Source of the DNA: Halomonas sp.
GTDB lineage: Bacteria; Pseudomonadota; Gammaproteobacteria; Pseudomonadales; Halomonadaceae
Length of the DNA stretch: 42,179 nt
Direction of reading: 5' to 3'
Assembly (NCBI GenBank): GCA_018401555.1
Contig: JAGYKP010000096.1
Location: 1-42,179, forward strand
Positions 1 to 10,488 of the stretch are shown piece after piece. Under the pieces are notes generated by a model that saw only the letters and a program-made list of their open reading frames with translations, did not search any database and had not been told where the DNA came from. Made by a program: the position numbers and the translations under genes. The first letter of the stretch is position 1; each line of letters starts with the position of its first letter.

Positions 1-1
1 G

Positions 2-28
2 CAGGCAGGCGAACTGCTCGAGGACTGA
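2..28 (+). CDS. possible C-terminal end of an upstream plus-strand gene
   Basis: One forward frame reads QAGELLED and then a TGA stop at 26-28. A perfect plus-oriented terminator hairpin follows about 50 bases later, which is what one expects downstream of a gene end. Only eight residues are visible, so the family cannot be named, and the other two frames cannot be excluded. Confidence 0.25.
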   Translation, partial: QAGELLED

Positions 29-77
29 TACTCCTCGCTTTCCGCTGCCCGTAGCGATAGGCAGCCACAGCTAGCAA

Positions 78-110
78 GGGCGCAGCCAGTCGGCTGCGCC
101 CCCTTCTTGT
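78..110 (+). terminator. rho-independent terminator, left copy of a repeated hairpin
   Basis: GGGCGCAGCC (78-87) pairs perfectly with GGCTGCGCCC (92-101) around an AGTC loop, followed by CCTTCTTGT. The pyrimidine tail lies on the plus strand, so it would stop a gene entering from the left. An almost identical hairpin with the same tail lies at 25310-25343. Confidence 0.7.
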
Positions 111-111
111 C

Positions 112-117
112 ATTAGA
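112..117. repeat. target-site duplication of the IS481 element, left copy
   Basis: ATTAGA directly abuts the left terminal TGT of the element, and the same six bases recur at 1134-1139 directly after the right end. This pair is the expected footprint of transposition. Confidence 0.75.
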
Positions 118-1133
118 TGTAAACCCACCAGGTTGTTCACGCAAAGGCCCAGCTGGCATAACCGGGGATGGTAATCCAGACTGGCATGCGGTCGATGCCA
201 GTTGTACTGATGAAGCCAGGCAGGCAGGTGCCTGCCGAGCTCACGTATGAGCGAGCGTAGGCCCACTCACGCAGCGCCGTCTGGATGAACCGCTCTGCCT
301 TACCATTGGTGCGTGGACTGTATGGCTTGGTTCGACGGTGTTTCAGCCTCAGCCGCCGGCACAGGCGCTGGAAGCGCCGGGAGCGGTAGCAGGCACCGTT
401 GTCGGTGAGCACCCGGGTAAAGCGGACACCCAGGCTGGCGTAATAGCGCACGGCCCGGAGCAGGGCCAGGCAAGCGTTCCAGCCCGTTTCATCCGGATGA
501 AGGCTGCTGAAAGCCACCCGTGAATGATCGTCGATCGCGATATGGACATACTCCCAGCCTGCGCCACGCGTGTTTTGCTGGCGATCGCCGGTCACGCGAT
601 GCCCCGGGCGCGCGAAGCGTCCCAGCTTCTTGATATCCAGATGCAGGAGATCCCCGGGCGCATCATGCTCATAGCGATTGTCAGGTCTCGGTGGTGACAG
701 GGCGGCCAGCCGATTCAGCCCCTTGCGCTTGAGAATGCGCGCTACCGTGCTCTGGCCGATGCCCAGTGCCTGAGCAATCTGGCGATAGGTCTGGCGCTGC
801 TGGCGACGTTCGATGATCTGCTCGACGGTAGCCGCGTCTGTCGCAAAGGGGCTTCGGACAGGATGCGACGTGCGCTCCTGAAGGCCCGCAAGGCCTTCTT
901 CGCGGAAACGATGGACCCATTTGTAGACCGTTCTCGCGCTGACGCCCTGGGCCTGAGCCACCTCCCTTGGCCGTAGCCCCTCATCGATAACACGGGCGAC
1001 CAGCAGGGCTCGACCCTGCGGAGTGAGACGGGCATTCTTATGGGTGTTCATCCGGGCCTCCTGGAGGTTGGTTTGGTTCGCACCCCCAGTTTTCCGGGTA
1101 GGCTCCGGATGAACAACCTACCGAGAGATCACA
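118..1133 (-). mobile_element. IS481-family insertion sequence, about 1.0 kb
   Basis: The left end reads TGTAAACCCACC then AGGTTGTTCA; the inverted right end reads TGTGATCTCTCGGT then AGGTTGTTCA. These are imperfect inverted repeats of 22-24 bases with the conserved TGT tips of IS481 elements. One DDE transposase fills the interior. A 6-bp duplication ATTAGA (112-117 and 1134-1139) flanks it, so both ends are intact. The element landed on the stop codon of the neighbouring epimerase-like gene. Confidence 0.85.
137..1051 (-). pseudogene. IS481-family DDE transposase with altered C-terminus
   Basis: Cut-and-paste or copy transposase of the IS481 group. The N-terminal region (about residues 1-115) holds two helix-turn-helix blocks (LRPREVAQAQGVSARTVYKW and QTYRQIAQALGIGQSTVARI). 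The integrase core has Asp in LLHLDIKKLG, Asp in VLTDNGACYR and Glu in NGKAERFIQT, so the catalytic triad is present. After WAYARSY the frame as read drifts. A neighbouring frame restores the family tail (LPAWLHQYNWHRPH, then LGLCVNNLVG), so a single-base change lies near 230-255. Whether this is a true mutation or a sequence error cannot be told; the family assignment is secure. Confidence 0.85.
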
Positions 1134-1139
1134 ATTAGA
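1134..1139. repeat. target-site duplication of the IS481 element, right copy
   Basis: ATTAGA, identical to 112-117. It contains the TAA stop codon (minus strand, 1135-1137) of the epimerase-like gene, so insertion duplicated rather than destroyed that stop. Confidence 0.75.
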
Positions 1140-1566
1140 CCCTTCTCGCAGGAGAAGGGCTCAACGGCCGCAGGACCTCCGCCAGCTCGATCAGCACGTT
1201 GCCGGTCGAGGCCGGGTCAAGAAAGACGATGCGGCTGCCACCATGGCCGGGCCTGGGCACCTCGTTCAGCAGCTTGACGCCCTTGCCCTTGAGCTCCACC
1301 ACCGCCTCATCGATATCCTCCACCTCGAAGCAGAGGTGCCAGAGGCTCTCCCCGGCCTTCTCCATCCAGCCGTGCACCGGGGAATTCGGCCCGACGGCCT
1401 GCAGCAGCTCGATATAGGTCTCGCCGACGGGCAGCATGGCCAGGCGGGTCTCCTGGACTTCCTCCTCGTACTCCTGAGCGATCCCCAGCACATCGACCCA
1501 TGTCTTTCGGGCCCTGTCCATGTCCTTCACCGTGATGGCGACGTGCTCCAGTCGCTTGATCTTCAT
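1135..1566 (-). CDS. VOC-family protein, methylmalonyl-CoA epimerase-like
   Basis: A 143-residue single-domain vicinal-oxygen-chelate protein of the length of methylmalonyl-CoA epimerases. Typical blocks are LEHVAITVKD at the N-terminus, ETYIELLQAV with SPVHGWMEKAGE in the middle, WHLCFEVEDIDEAV, PRPGHGGSRIVFLDP and VLIELAE at the end. The His of EHVAI, the His of WHLC and the Glu of LIEL fit metal ligands of the fold. The ATG at 1566 follows AGGAGAG at a good distance; the longer upstream frame is not needed. It is the last gene of the liv/thiolase transcript. Epimerisation of an acyl-CoA is inferred; glyoxalase-like lyase activity on another substrate is possible. Confidence 0.75.
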   Translation of the reverse strand: MKIKRLEHVAITVKDMDRARKTWVDVLGIAQEYEEEVQETRLAMLPVGETYIELLQAVGPNSPVHGWMEKAGESLWHLCFEVEDIDEAVVELKGKGVKLLNEVPRPGHGGSRIVFLDPASTGNVLIELAEVLRPLSPSPARRV

Positions 1567-1606
1567 GGCGCATCTCTCCTGTGCTGAGCGCGCGGACAGC
1601 GCCCGG

Positions 1607-2641
1607 TCATCCTTGTGGAAGCTCGAGCCCCACCTTGCCCATACGGTCGCTCGCCTCCTGCAGGCGATCCAGCGCCTCGTGGATCGCATCCAGCGGGTAG
1701 ACGCTGTCGATTACCGGAGTGATCGCATGGCGCTCGACATAGGCCAGCAGCTCACTGAACTCGGCCAGGGGTGCCGCTGGTGGAGCTGATGACCTGCAGT
1801 TGGCGGATAAAGATGCTTGATATCCGCCGGGGGCTGCCCCCCGAGGTTGCCCTGCAGGTCACCAGCCGCCCGCCACGCACCAGCGACTTCAGGGCCAACG
1901 ACCACACGGCCTCGCCGACATTCTCCACGACCACGTCCACGCCGCGTCCGTCGGTCAGCGCCATGACCGTCCTGGCCACGTCCTGGGTGCTGCTGTTGAT
2001 CGCCTCATGGGCACCCAGTGCCAGGGCCTTCTCGAGCTTTTCATCCTCCCGGGAGGTCACAATCACCCTGGCGCCGATGCTTCTGGCCAGCTGCATGGCG
2101 GCCAGCGACACCCCGCCACCCACCCCGAATACCAGCACCGTCTCCCAGGGCTTCAACCGGGCGCGGGTGAACACCATGCGCCAGGCGGTCAGGTAATTCA
2201 CGCCCATGGCCGCCGCCTGCAGAAAGTCCAGGTGCCTAGGCATGGGGAAGACGTTCTGCGTGGGCACACTGATCCACTCGGCAAAGGTGCCGTCGATATG
2301 CTCGCCCAGCAGCTTCATGCGAGTGCACAGCACATCGTCGCCACGGCGACAGAACTCGCAACGACCACAGGAGACCCCGGGGTGAATGACCACCTTCTGC
2401 CCGACCGAGAGTCGCGCCTCCTCGGCATCGACCTCCTCCACGACGCCGGCAGCATCGAGCCCCATGACCAGCGGCAGTTCGTGGGTGATACCCGCCCCGC
2501 TGTTGCGCATGTAGAGGTCCACCTGGTTGAGGGTCCCCGCGCGAATGCGTACCAGCACCTCGCCCGGCCGCCGCCGTGGAGGCTCGCCCTCCCTGACCTC
2601 GACCACCTCGTTGCCGCCATGGCCGGTAATCTGTACTGACT

Positions 2642-2645
<4 letters not shown>
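1607..2645 (-). CDS. zinc-type alcohol dehydrogenase / quinone oxidoreductase (frameshifted near 3' end)
   Basis: Medium-chain dehydrogenase/reductase with a GroES-like N-terminal domain and a Rossmann domain. Structural zinc ligands are visible in CGRCEFCRRGDDVLC (about residues 95-109). The nucleotide-binding loop is VFGVGGGVSLAAMQLA (about 170-185), and NYLTAWR precedes it. As read the frame ends at 1752, but in the next frame the family tail continues (LAEFSELLAYV, then LPQG and TGA at 1607-1609). One extra base near 1770 explains this; the corrected length is about 345 residues. The start overlaps the thiolase stop by ATGA, so translation is coupled. The substrate is unknown; the context suggests an alcohol, enoyl or keto intermediate of acyl-CoA catabolism. 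Confidence 0.8.
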
Positions 2646-3857
<1,212 letters not shown>

Positions 3858-3885
3858 TCTAAACACCTATCAGTTGGAAAAAGGC

Positions 3886-4871
3886 TCATCTAAAGTTCTT
3901 CTTCACGATCTTCTGGATCTCGCCGACGATGCCGCTGCGGAAGCTCAGCACGCAGATCACGAAGATGGCGCCCAGGATCACGCTCACCCAGTTGCCCAGC
4001 GGCGACTGCGCCAGCTGGGTCTGCAGGCTGACCACCACACCGGCCCCCACCAGCGGGCCGAACAGCGTGCCCACCCCGCCCAGCAGGGTCATCAGGATCA
4101 CCTCGCCGGACATGTGCCAGTGGGCGTCGGTAAGCGAGGCGAGCTGGAAGACCACCGTCTTGGTCGAGCCCGCCAGGCCCGCCAGGCCGGCGGAGAGCAC
4201 GAAGGCCACCAGCTTGTAGGGCATCGACGTTGTAGCCCAGCGACACGGCGCGCGGCCTCGTTCTCGCGGATCGCCTTGAGCACCTGGCCGTAGGGCGAGT
4301 GCACGGTGCGCTGGATGATGGCGAAGCCGATCACGAACACCGCCAGCACGAAGTAGTACATGCTGAGGTTGCTCTTCAGGCTGATCAGCCCGAACAGCTC
4401 GCCACGCGGCACCCCGTGCAGGCCATCCTCGCCGCCGGTGAAGGGCGCCTGGACGAAGAAGAAGAACATCATCTGCGCCAGGGCCAGGGTCACCATGGCG
4501 AAGTAGATCCCTTGCCGGCGGATCGCCAGGGCGCCGAACAGGGTGCCCAGCACCACGGCGGCGAAGGTGCCGATCAGGATGCCCAGCTCCGGGGTCAGCC
4601 CCGGGTAGCTGGCCAGCATGATGCCGGTGAAGCAGCCGCCGGTGGCCAGGAAGGCGGCGTGCCCGAAGGAGAGCAGGCCGGCGTAGCCGAGCAGCAGGTT
4701 GAAGGCGCAGGCGAACAGCGCGAAGCACAGCACCTTCATCAGGAACACCGGGTAGGCCACGAAGGGGGCCACCAGGGCAATGGCGATCAGCACCAGATAG
4801 AGGGCACTGCGCCGCCGGTTCGCGCGCCGCTGCAGCTTCATGGCGGGTGTCAGTGCGGTCGTGGTGGACAT
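3886..4871 (-). CDS. livM: LivM-type ABC transporter permease (frameshifted)
   Basis: Inner-membrane permease of the branched-chain amino acid (HAAT) ABC family. It has about nine hydrophobic segments, including NLLLGYAGLLSFGHAAFLA, the family signature region. The C-terminal part reads LLGGVGTLFGPLVGAGVVV. Between them the frame is lost around 4225-4250 (after AIRENEAARRV) and regained at YKLVAFVLSAG, so two close indels are present. The ATG at 4871 is preferred over the GTG at 4877 because AGGAGG lies seven bases upstream. It follows livH by a short overlap or gap. In this setting the cargo is more likely an organic or alicyclic acid than leucine. Confidence 0.88.
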
Positions 4872-4873
4872 GG

Positions 4874-5761
4874 TCACGCCTCCTTGCCGAAGAGTCCCGC
4901 GGGACGCAGCATCAGGACCACCACCATCACCACGAAGATCACGGTATTGGCGGCCTCGGGATAATAGACCTTGGTCAGGCCCTCGATCAGGCCCATGGTC
5001 AGGCCGGTGATCACGGCACCGATAATCGAGCCCATGCCACCGATCACCACCACGGCGAAGACCACGATCAGCAGGCTCGAGCCCATGGTCGGCGACACCG
5101 GATAAAGCGGGGCGGCCAGCACCCCGGCGAAGGCGGCCAGGGCCACCCCGAAGCCGTAGGTCAGGGTGATCAGCTGGGGCACGTTGACCCCGAAGGCCTG
5201 CATCAGCGCCGAGTTCTCGGTGCCGGCACGCAGGTAGGCCCCCAGGCGGGTACGCTCGATGATGAACCAGGTGGCCAGGCAGACGCCGAGGGCCGCCAGC
5301 AGCACCCAGCCACGATAGATGGGCAGGAACATGAAGCCGAGATTCACGCCCCCCTGCAGGGCCTCGGGCGTGGGATAGCTCGAGCCCGAGACGCCGAAGA
5401 AGTTGATCAGGGTGCCCTCGAAGATCAGCGCCAGGCCGAAGGTGAGCAGCAGCCCGTAGAGGTGGTCGAGGTGGGCGATGCGGCGCAGGATGAAGCGCTC
5501 GATCAGCATGCCCAGTCCGCCCACCACCAGCGGCACCACCAGCAGCGCCGCCCAGTAGTTGAGCCCCAGGTGCTGCAGGCCCAGCAGGGCCACGAAGGCG
5601 CCCAGCATGTACATGGCGCCGTGGGCGAAGTTGACGATCTTCAGCAGGCCGAAGATCACTGCCAGCCCCAGACTGAGCAGGGCGTAGAAGGCACCGTTGA
5701 TCAGGCCCAGCATCAGCTGGCCCATGAACACCATCAACGGCACCCCGAATATCATTGTCAT
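4874..5761 (-). CDS. livH: LivH-type ABC transporter permease
   Basis: A complete 295-residue inner-membrane permease that pairs with LivM. The N-terminus has GLINGAFYALLSLGLAVIFG followed by LLKIVNFAHGAMYMLGAF, a strongly conserved LivH segment. The C-terminal part has VVIGGMGSIIGAVITGLTMG, the probable coupling region to the ATPases. Seven to eight hydrophobic stretches are visible. The ATG at 5761 has GGGAGG eight bases upstream; two other ATGs lie within the same few bases. It is one of the few genes of this transporter with no frameshift. It belongs to the transcript livG-F-K-H-M. Confidence 0.92.
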   Translation of the reverse strand: MTMIFGVPLMVFMGQLMLGLINGAFYALLSLGLAVIFGLLKIVNFAHGAMYMLGAFVALLGLQHLGLNYWAALLVVPLVVGGLGMLIERFILRRIAHLDHLYGLLLTFGLALIFEGTLINFFGVSGSSYPTPEALQGGVNLGFMFLPIYRGWVLLAALGVCLATWFIIERTRLGAYLRAGTENSALMQAFGVNVPQLITLTYGFGVALAAFAGVLAAPLYPVSPTMGSSLLIVVFAVVVIGGMGSIIGAVITGLTMGLIEGLTKVYYPEAANTVIFVVMVVVLMLRPAGLFGKEA

Positions 5762-5818
5762 GTCATGGACCTCCCGTCAGCTGGCGGCGGCCGCGGCCGC
5801 CGCCGGTTCCGCATCCGC

Positions 5819-7037
5819 TCAGTTGTTGACCAGCTTGCACTGGCTCTCGGAGAGCGGACGGTAGGCCTCTTCTGCCGGGATGGTGGCGAGGATCTCGTAG
5901 ACGTCCCACTCGTTCTCGGACTCCTCAGGAGTCTTCACCCGCGCCAGGTACATGTCGTGGACCATGCGGCCATCCTCGCGGATGCTGCCATTGCGGGCGA
6001 AGAAGTCCTCTACCGGACGCTCGGCCATGGCCGCGCGGATCGCCTCGGGATTATCGGTACCCTCCTCGGCCACGGTCTCCAGGTAGTGGATGGTGCTGGA
6101 GTAGATGCCCGCCTGGACCATGGTCGGGCGTGCACCCACACGCTCGAAGTAGCGGTCGGCCCCACTCGCGTGCCTGGTCATCCATGTCCCAGTACCAGCC
6201 GGTGGTCAGCAGCAGGTTCTGGGTATCCTCGAGGCCCATGGAGTGGACGTCGTTGAGGAAGATCAGCAGGCCTGCTAACTGCTGGCCGCTTTGGGTCAGA
6301 CCAAACTGGCTGGCAGTGGTAATGGCGTTGACCGTATCGGCACCGGCGTTAGCGAGGCCGACAATTTTCGCACCAGAACCTTGGGCCTGGAGAATGTAGG
6401 AGGAGAAGTCGCTGGTGGGGAACGGATGGCGCACGCCGCCGACGATCTCGCCGCCGTTCTCCTCCACCACCTTGGTCACGTCGGCCTCGAGGGCATGGCC
6501 GAAGGCGTAGTCGGCGGTAAGCAGGAACCAGCTGTCGCCGCCCTGCTCCACCACCGCCTTGGCGGTGCCGTTAGCCAGCGGGTAGGTGTCATACACCCAG
6601 TGGATGTGGTTGGGGGTGCAGTGCTCGTTGGTGATGCTGGACGCAGCAGAGCCAGAGACGATGCCCAGTCGGTCATTTTCCTCAAGAATCTTGCTGACCG
6701 CGATGGTGACTGAGGACGCCACCAGGCCGGCCACCATGTCGACATTGCGGGTGTCGATCCACTCACGCACGGTGTTGGCACCCACGTCAGCACTGTTGCG
6801 GTCATCGGCGCTGACCACCTCGATAGGGCGCCGTTCACCTCGCCACCGAAGTCCTCGATGGCCATCTCAGGGCCGCCAGGCTACCGGGCCGGCGAGGTCA
6901 CGGTAGGTGCCGGACATGTCGGCCAGGTAGCCGATGCGCACGGCATCATCACTCATCTGGGCCTGGGCGCCGGTGGCCATCAGGGTGGCGGTGGCCAGGG
7001 CAACGCTGGAAGCGAGAATCTTGCGGTTGAAGGTCAT
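5819..7037 (-). CDS. livK: LivK-type periplasmic substrate-binding protein 1 (frameshifted)
   Basis: Solute-binding protein of the branched-chain amino acid ABC family. A signal peptide is visible (MTFNRKILASSVALATATLM, then ATGAQAQ). The mature part starts with VRIGYLADMSGTYRDLAGP. The frame breaks around 6830-6885 and again near 6175. The pieces align end to end with the intact paralogue at 24062-25294 (shared blocks FSSYILQAQGSGAKIVGLAN, TTGWYWDMDD, PTMVQAGIYSSTIHYLE). The two differ at many synonymous positions, so they are old paralogues or separate acquisitions, not a recent copy. The position between livF and livH marks this as the operon's own receptor. Confidence 0.85.
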
Positions 7038-7122
7038 GATTGACTCCGTGGCCCACGAGGGGCGGTTTGTTGTTGTCGATACGGTTAGCGGTGGGTGAAA
7101 CTGCCGGGCGGACAGCGTGCCG

Positions 7123-7869
7123 TCACACCCCAGCAGGCTGTTGAGGTGGTCACGCCGCGACGGCAGTTCGGCGGCGCTGATCTCCTCGATGATGCGACCG
7201 TGCTCCATCACGAAGTGACGGTCGGCCAGCGGCGCGGCAAAGCGGAAGTTCTGCTCCACCAGCACGATGGTCATGCCGCGCTCCTTGAGCTTGACCAGCA
7301 CCTCGCCCAGCGCCTGGACGATCACCGGGGCTAGCCCCTCGGTGATTTCATCCAGCAGCAGCAAGCGCGCACCGGTACGCAGAATGCGCGCCATGGCCAG
7401 CATCTGCTGTTCGCCGCCGGAGAGCCGCGTGCCCTGGCTGCGCCGCCGCTCGTAGAGGTTGGGGAACATCGCGTAGATCTCGTCGATGCTCCATGCCCCC
7501 GGAGCGCACCGTGGGCGGCAGCAGCAGGTTCTCCTCGACATCGAGGCTGGCGAAGATGCCGCGCTCCTCGGGGCAGTAGCCGATGCCCAGCCGCGGGATG
7601 CGGTGGGGCTTCATGCCCAGCGTCTCGTTGCCGTTGATCACGATCGAGCCGGTGCGATGGCCGACCATGTTCATGATCGCCTTGAGGGTGGTGCTGCGCC
7701 CGGCGCCGTTGCGGCCGAGCAGGGTCACCAGCTCGCCGCGCTTCACGTCGAAGTCGACGCCGTGGAGGATGTGCGACTCGCCGTAGAAGGCGTGCAGGTC
7801 GCTGACCCGCAGCATCTCGGCACCGTCGAGGTCGCGATACTCGGTGATCGCCTCGGCTGCCTGGCTCAT
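7123..7869 (-). CDS. livF: LivF-type ABC transporter ATPase (frameshifted)
   Basis: Cytoplasmic ATPase of the HAAT transporter. Walker A reads GRNGAGRSTT (usual K replaced by R as read), the signature is LSGGEQQMLAMARIL, Walker B LLLLDEITEGLAP, and the switch His lies in VLVEQNF. One extra base near 7500 splits the protein at TVRSGGM/SIDEIYAMF. At the 3' end a run of four C (7128-7131 on the plus strand) should be five: then the protein ends LLGV and TGA at 7123-7125, the usual LivF end. As read, the stop is lost and livF runs in frame into livK. The corrected length is 248 residues. It overlaps livG by ATGA. Confidence 0.87.
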
Positions 7870-8636
7870 GCGCTGGCCTCCTCTTCCGCCGCTTCACTGC
7901 CCATGTAGGCCTCGCGCACCTGGGGGTTGCGCGACACTTCCTGATAGTCGCCCTCGGCCAGCACGGCGCCGCGGGCCAGCACGGTGATGCGGTCGCACAG
8001 CCGGCTGACCACGCTCAGGTTGTGCTCCACCATCAGTACGGTGCGCCCCCTGGAGACGCGCCGGATCAGCTCGACGATGCGGTCGACGTCCTCGGCACCC
8101 ATGCCCTGGGTCGGCTCGTCGAGCAGCATCAGCGTGGGCTCAAGGGCCAGGGTGGTGGCCACTTCCAGGGCGCGCTTGCGGCCATAGGGCATCTCCACGG
8201 TGAGCACGTCGGCGTACTCGGCGAGGCCCACCTCGGCGAGCAGCTCCAGGGCGCGGTCGTTGAGGTGGTCGAGGCTGCTCTCGGGCTTCCAGAAGTGGAA
8301 GGAGGTGCCCAGCTTGCGCTGCAGGGCCACCCGCACGTTCTCCAGCGCGGTCATGTGACCGAACACCGCGGAGATCTGGAAGGAGCGCACCAGGCCGAGA
8401 CGCGCGATCTCGTTGGCCTTCATGCGCGTGATGGGCTTGCCGCGATAGAGAATCTCGCCGCGGGTCGGCGGCAGGAACTTGGTCAACAGGTTGAAGACGG
8501 TGGTCTTGCCGGCCCCGTTGGGGCCGATCAGGGCATGGATATGCCCCTGCTGAACCTGCAGGTTGACGTCGTCCACGGCGGTGAAGCCGCGAAACTGCTT
8601 GGTCAGGTTGCGTGCTTCGAGTATCGCACTACTCAT
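7866..8636 (-). CDS. livG: LivG-type ABC transporter ATPase
   Basis: A complete 256-residue ATPase, partner of LivF. Walker A is GPNGAGKTTVFN (about residues 38-49), and the family insertion with RLGLVRSFQI is present. The signature segment reads MPYGRKRALEVATTLA, with PYGR where most ABC proteins have SGGQ; this is common in LivG. Walker B is LMLLDEPTQGM and the His switch lies in VLMVEHNLSVV. The ATG at 8636 has AAAGGTGG just upstream; the frame is open for another 63 codons but that part has no family similarity. It is the first gene of the liv transcript, preceded by an AT-rich regulatory region. Confidence 0.92.
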   Translation of the reverse strand: MSSAILEARNLTKQFRGFTAVDDVNLQVQQGHIHALIGPNGAGKTTVFNLLTKFLPPTRGEILYRGKPITRMKANEIARLGLVRSFQISAVFGHMTALENVRVALQRKLGTSFHFWKPESSLDHLNDRALELLAEVGLAEYADVLTVEMPYGRKRALEVATTLALEPTLMLLDEPTQGMGAEDVDRIVELIRRVSRGRTVLMVEHNLSVVSRLCDRITVLARGAVLAEGDYQEVSRNPQVREAYMGSEAAEEEASA

Positions 8637-8771
8637 CGTGCCACCTTTGTGATTGTCGGTAGTTCGGCAGGACTGTTCGTTGAGTCTAGAGGCGCTGGAA
8701 TTTATATCAACATGTATACGTATATGATTTTGTAATTTCTCTACCCCATGGCCTGCATGAGATATATCAGC

Positions 8772-8796
8772 ATTATAAATGACATGCTTATGACAT
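8772..8796 (-). promoter_or_regulatory. candidate liv promoter with paired activator-like repeats
   Basis: On the minus strand a perfect TATAAT (8772-8777) lies about 135 bases before livG. The -35 position shows no good hexamer. Instead there are two direct copies of ATGACAT (8779-8785 and 8790-8796, plus-strand reading) spaced 11 bp, one helical turn. This suggests an activator-dependent promoter. The remaining region 8640-8770 is AT-rich and includes the palindrome TATACGTATA. Confidence 0.45.
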
Positions 8797-8803
8797 ATAC
8801 GGC

Positions 8804-8829
8804 GGCAACGAGGCGGAGGCCTCACTGCC
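8804..8829 (-). terminator. imperfect hairpin after the 3-hydroxyacyl-CoA dehydrogenase gene
   Basis: GGCAACGAGGC (8804-8814) can pair with GCCTCACTGCC (8819-8829) with one internal two-base mismatch and a GGAG loop. It lies 30-50 bases after the stop of the minus-strand dehydrogenase gene. There is no clear T-run after it, so a termination role is only possible. Confidence 0.3.
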
Positions 8830-8855
8830 GATCGGGTGCTTCAGGAGGGCTGACT

Positions 8856-10369
8856 TCAGCGCTCCCGCAGGGGAAGCCCCAGGGCGATACGCTGCTTCAG
8901 CCAGGGGCTGACCCGGTAGCGCGACTCGCCATAGTGGTCATGCAGGCAACCGAGCACCCGCGCGAAGGTCTCTCGACCGTAACGATCCCCGAAGGCCAGG
9001 GGGCCCTCGGGGTAGCCCAGCGCCAGCTTGACGGCCACGTCTAGCGTCTCCGGTTCGCTGATGCCACGACGCACGATCTCGCTGCCGATGTTGACCATGA
9101 AGGCGAGGATGCGCTGGGCGACGAACCCCGGCGAGTCGTTGATCACCTCCACCGGCACGCCGTCCACCCCCAGGGCCCGTGTCGCCTGCGCCAGCACGTC
9201 GCCGTCGATGGCAGGGTGGCGCATCAGCACTCGGCAGGCATCGAAGCCGGCGAGGGTCTCCAGCGCCAGGGTGCGTTCGGGAGGCAACCCACGCTCGGCG
9301 ATGCAGTCGCTGACCGCCTCGCCTATCGGGGTAACCAGGCAGATCGCCTCCGGCGAGGGTGACGCCCCTCCTCCAGCCGCGAGCCGGCGGCCTCGACCAG
9401 CACCGCGACACGCTCGCGCCACTCTCCATCTCGGCGGTCGAGCCAGACGGGACGCGTCACGGGAACTGCCGGCGGCGGTGCCACCTCCGGCTCGGTCCGC
9501 TTGCCATCTTCGTAGCGATAGAACCCCTGACCGCTCTTGCGACCCAGCAGGCCGGCGGCAATGCGCCGTGGTACCTGCCAGGAGGGTGTATAAAGGGGGT
9601 CTTCATAGAACTGACGGTAGACCGACTCCATCACCGCATGGGTGACATCGAGCCCAATCAGGTCGAGCAGCTCGAAGGGCCCCATGCGGAAGCCCAGGGT
9701 CAGGCAGAGGATGCGATCGATCTGCTCGGAGCTGGCGATGCCCTCGTCCACCAGACGCAGCGCCTCGGGGGCATAGGCGCGCCCGGCATGGTTGACCAGG
9801 AACCCGGGGGTGTCCGGCGTCAGTGCCGGGAAGTGGCCGGCCTCCCGGGTCAGCCGCGCGAGCCGCTCGATCACCGCCGGATGCGTCAGCTCGCCGCGTA
9901 CCACTTCGGCGATCTTCATCAACGGCACGGGATTGAAGAAGTGAAAGCCCGCCACCCGCTCGGGGTGCCGGCAGGCGCTGGCGATCCGAGTCACCGACAG
10001 CGACGAGGTGTTGCTGGCCAGTATCGCCTCGGATGAGAGCACCTCCTCGAGCTGGCAGAACAGCGCCTGCTTGGCGTCGAGGTTCTCGACGATCGCCTCG
10101 ACCACCAGGTCACAGTCGGCGAGCCCCGCCAGGGCATCGCTGGGGTGGAGTCGGGCCAGAGTGGCATCCCGCTCCGCCGCCGAGAGGCGCCCCTTGGTGA
10201 CCGAACGTTCGAGCAGTCCAGCGATGAAATCCAGTGCCTCCTCGATGGCCCCCTCGCGGCTGTCATGCAGCCATACCTCATGACCCGCCGTGGCGAACAG
10301 CTGGACGATCCCCCGCCCCATCACGCCGCTGCCGACCACGCCGATTCTCTCTTTCTCGGACTCCGCCAT
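8856..10369 (-). CDS. 3-hydroxyacyl-CoA dehydrogenase, PaaH-like (one frameshift)
   Basis: NAD-dependent oxidation of a 3-hydroxyacyl-CoA to 3-oxoacyl-CoA. The N-terminal Rossmann loop is GVVGSGVMGRGIVQLFA. The catalytic His lies in GFHFFNPVPLMKIAEVV, followed by the first C-terminal 3HCDH domain (NHAGRAYAPEALRLVDEG, GPFELLDLIGLDV). The second repeat domain ends with ALGYPEGPLAFGDRYG, as in the ~500-residue PaaH group. The C-run at 9365-9368 lacks one base; restoring it joins both halves into 504 residues. The gene follows etfA in the same direction. With the separate hydratase at 15746-16634 it would replace a fused FadB. The probable substrate is 3-hydroxypimeloyl-CoA, inferred from context. 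Confidence 0.85.
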
Positions 10370-10380
10370 GCGTCACCTCC

Positions 10381-10440
10381 TCAGAGCTTGCTCTCGAGTT
10401 CCGGCAGCGCCTCGATGAGATCCGCCACTAGGCCGATGAC
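10381..10440 (-). pseudogene. remnant 3' end of a second etfA copy
   Basis: The minus strand reads [18 protein letters not shown] and a stop, matching the last residues of the intact etfA just upstream ([18 protein letters not shown]). The two tails are clearly similar in DNA but not identical, so this is the tail of a diverged etfA, not an assembly stutter. No start or remaining body is present. It looks like a recombination scar between two etfA genes. Confidence 0.75.
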
Positions 10441-10470
10441 TCTCGAGAGCGTCTTACCAGAGCACTTCAG

Positions 10471-10488
10471 GGAAGATCCCGATCTTCC
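10471..10488. repeat. palindrome between etfA and its duplicated tail
   Basis: GGAAGATCCCGATCTTCC is an 8-bp inverted repeat around two central bases, directly touching the etfA stop codon (10488-10490). No T-run follows on either strand, so a terminator is doubtful; it may be a recombination scar. Confidence 0.5.

Noticed and set aside
4847..6256. 469-codon plus-strand open frame rich in His, Gln and Asp
   Set aside because: Antisense to livH, livM and livK; composition is typical of reverse reading of GC-rich genes.
6867..7541. LivF-LivK fusion protein
   Set aside because: The in-frame join arises from one missing base in a C-run at 7128-7131; with it the normal LivF end LLGV and stop appear, and LivK has its own signal peptide.
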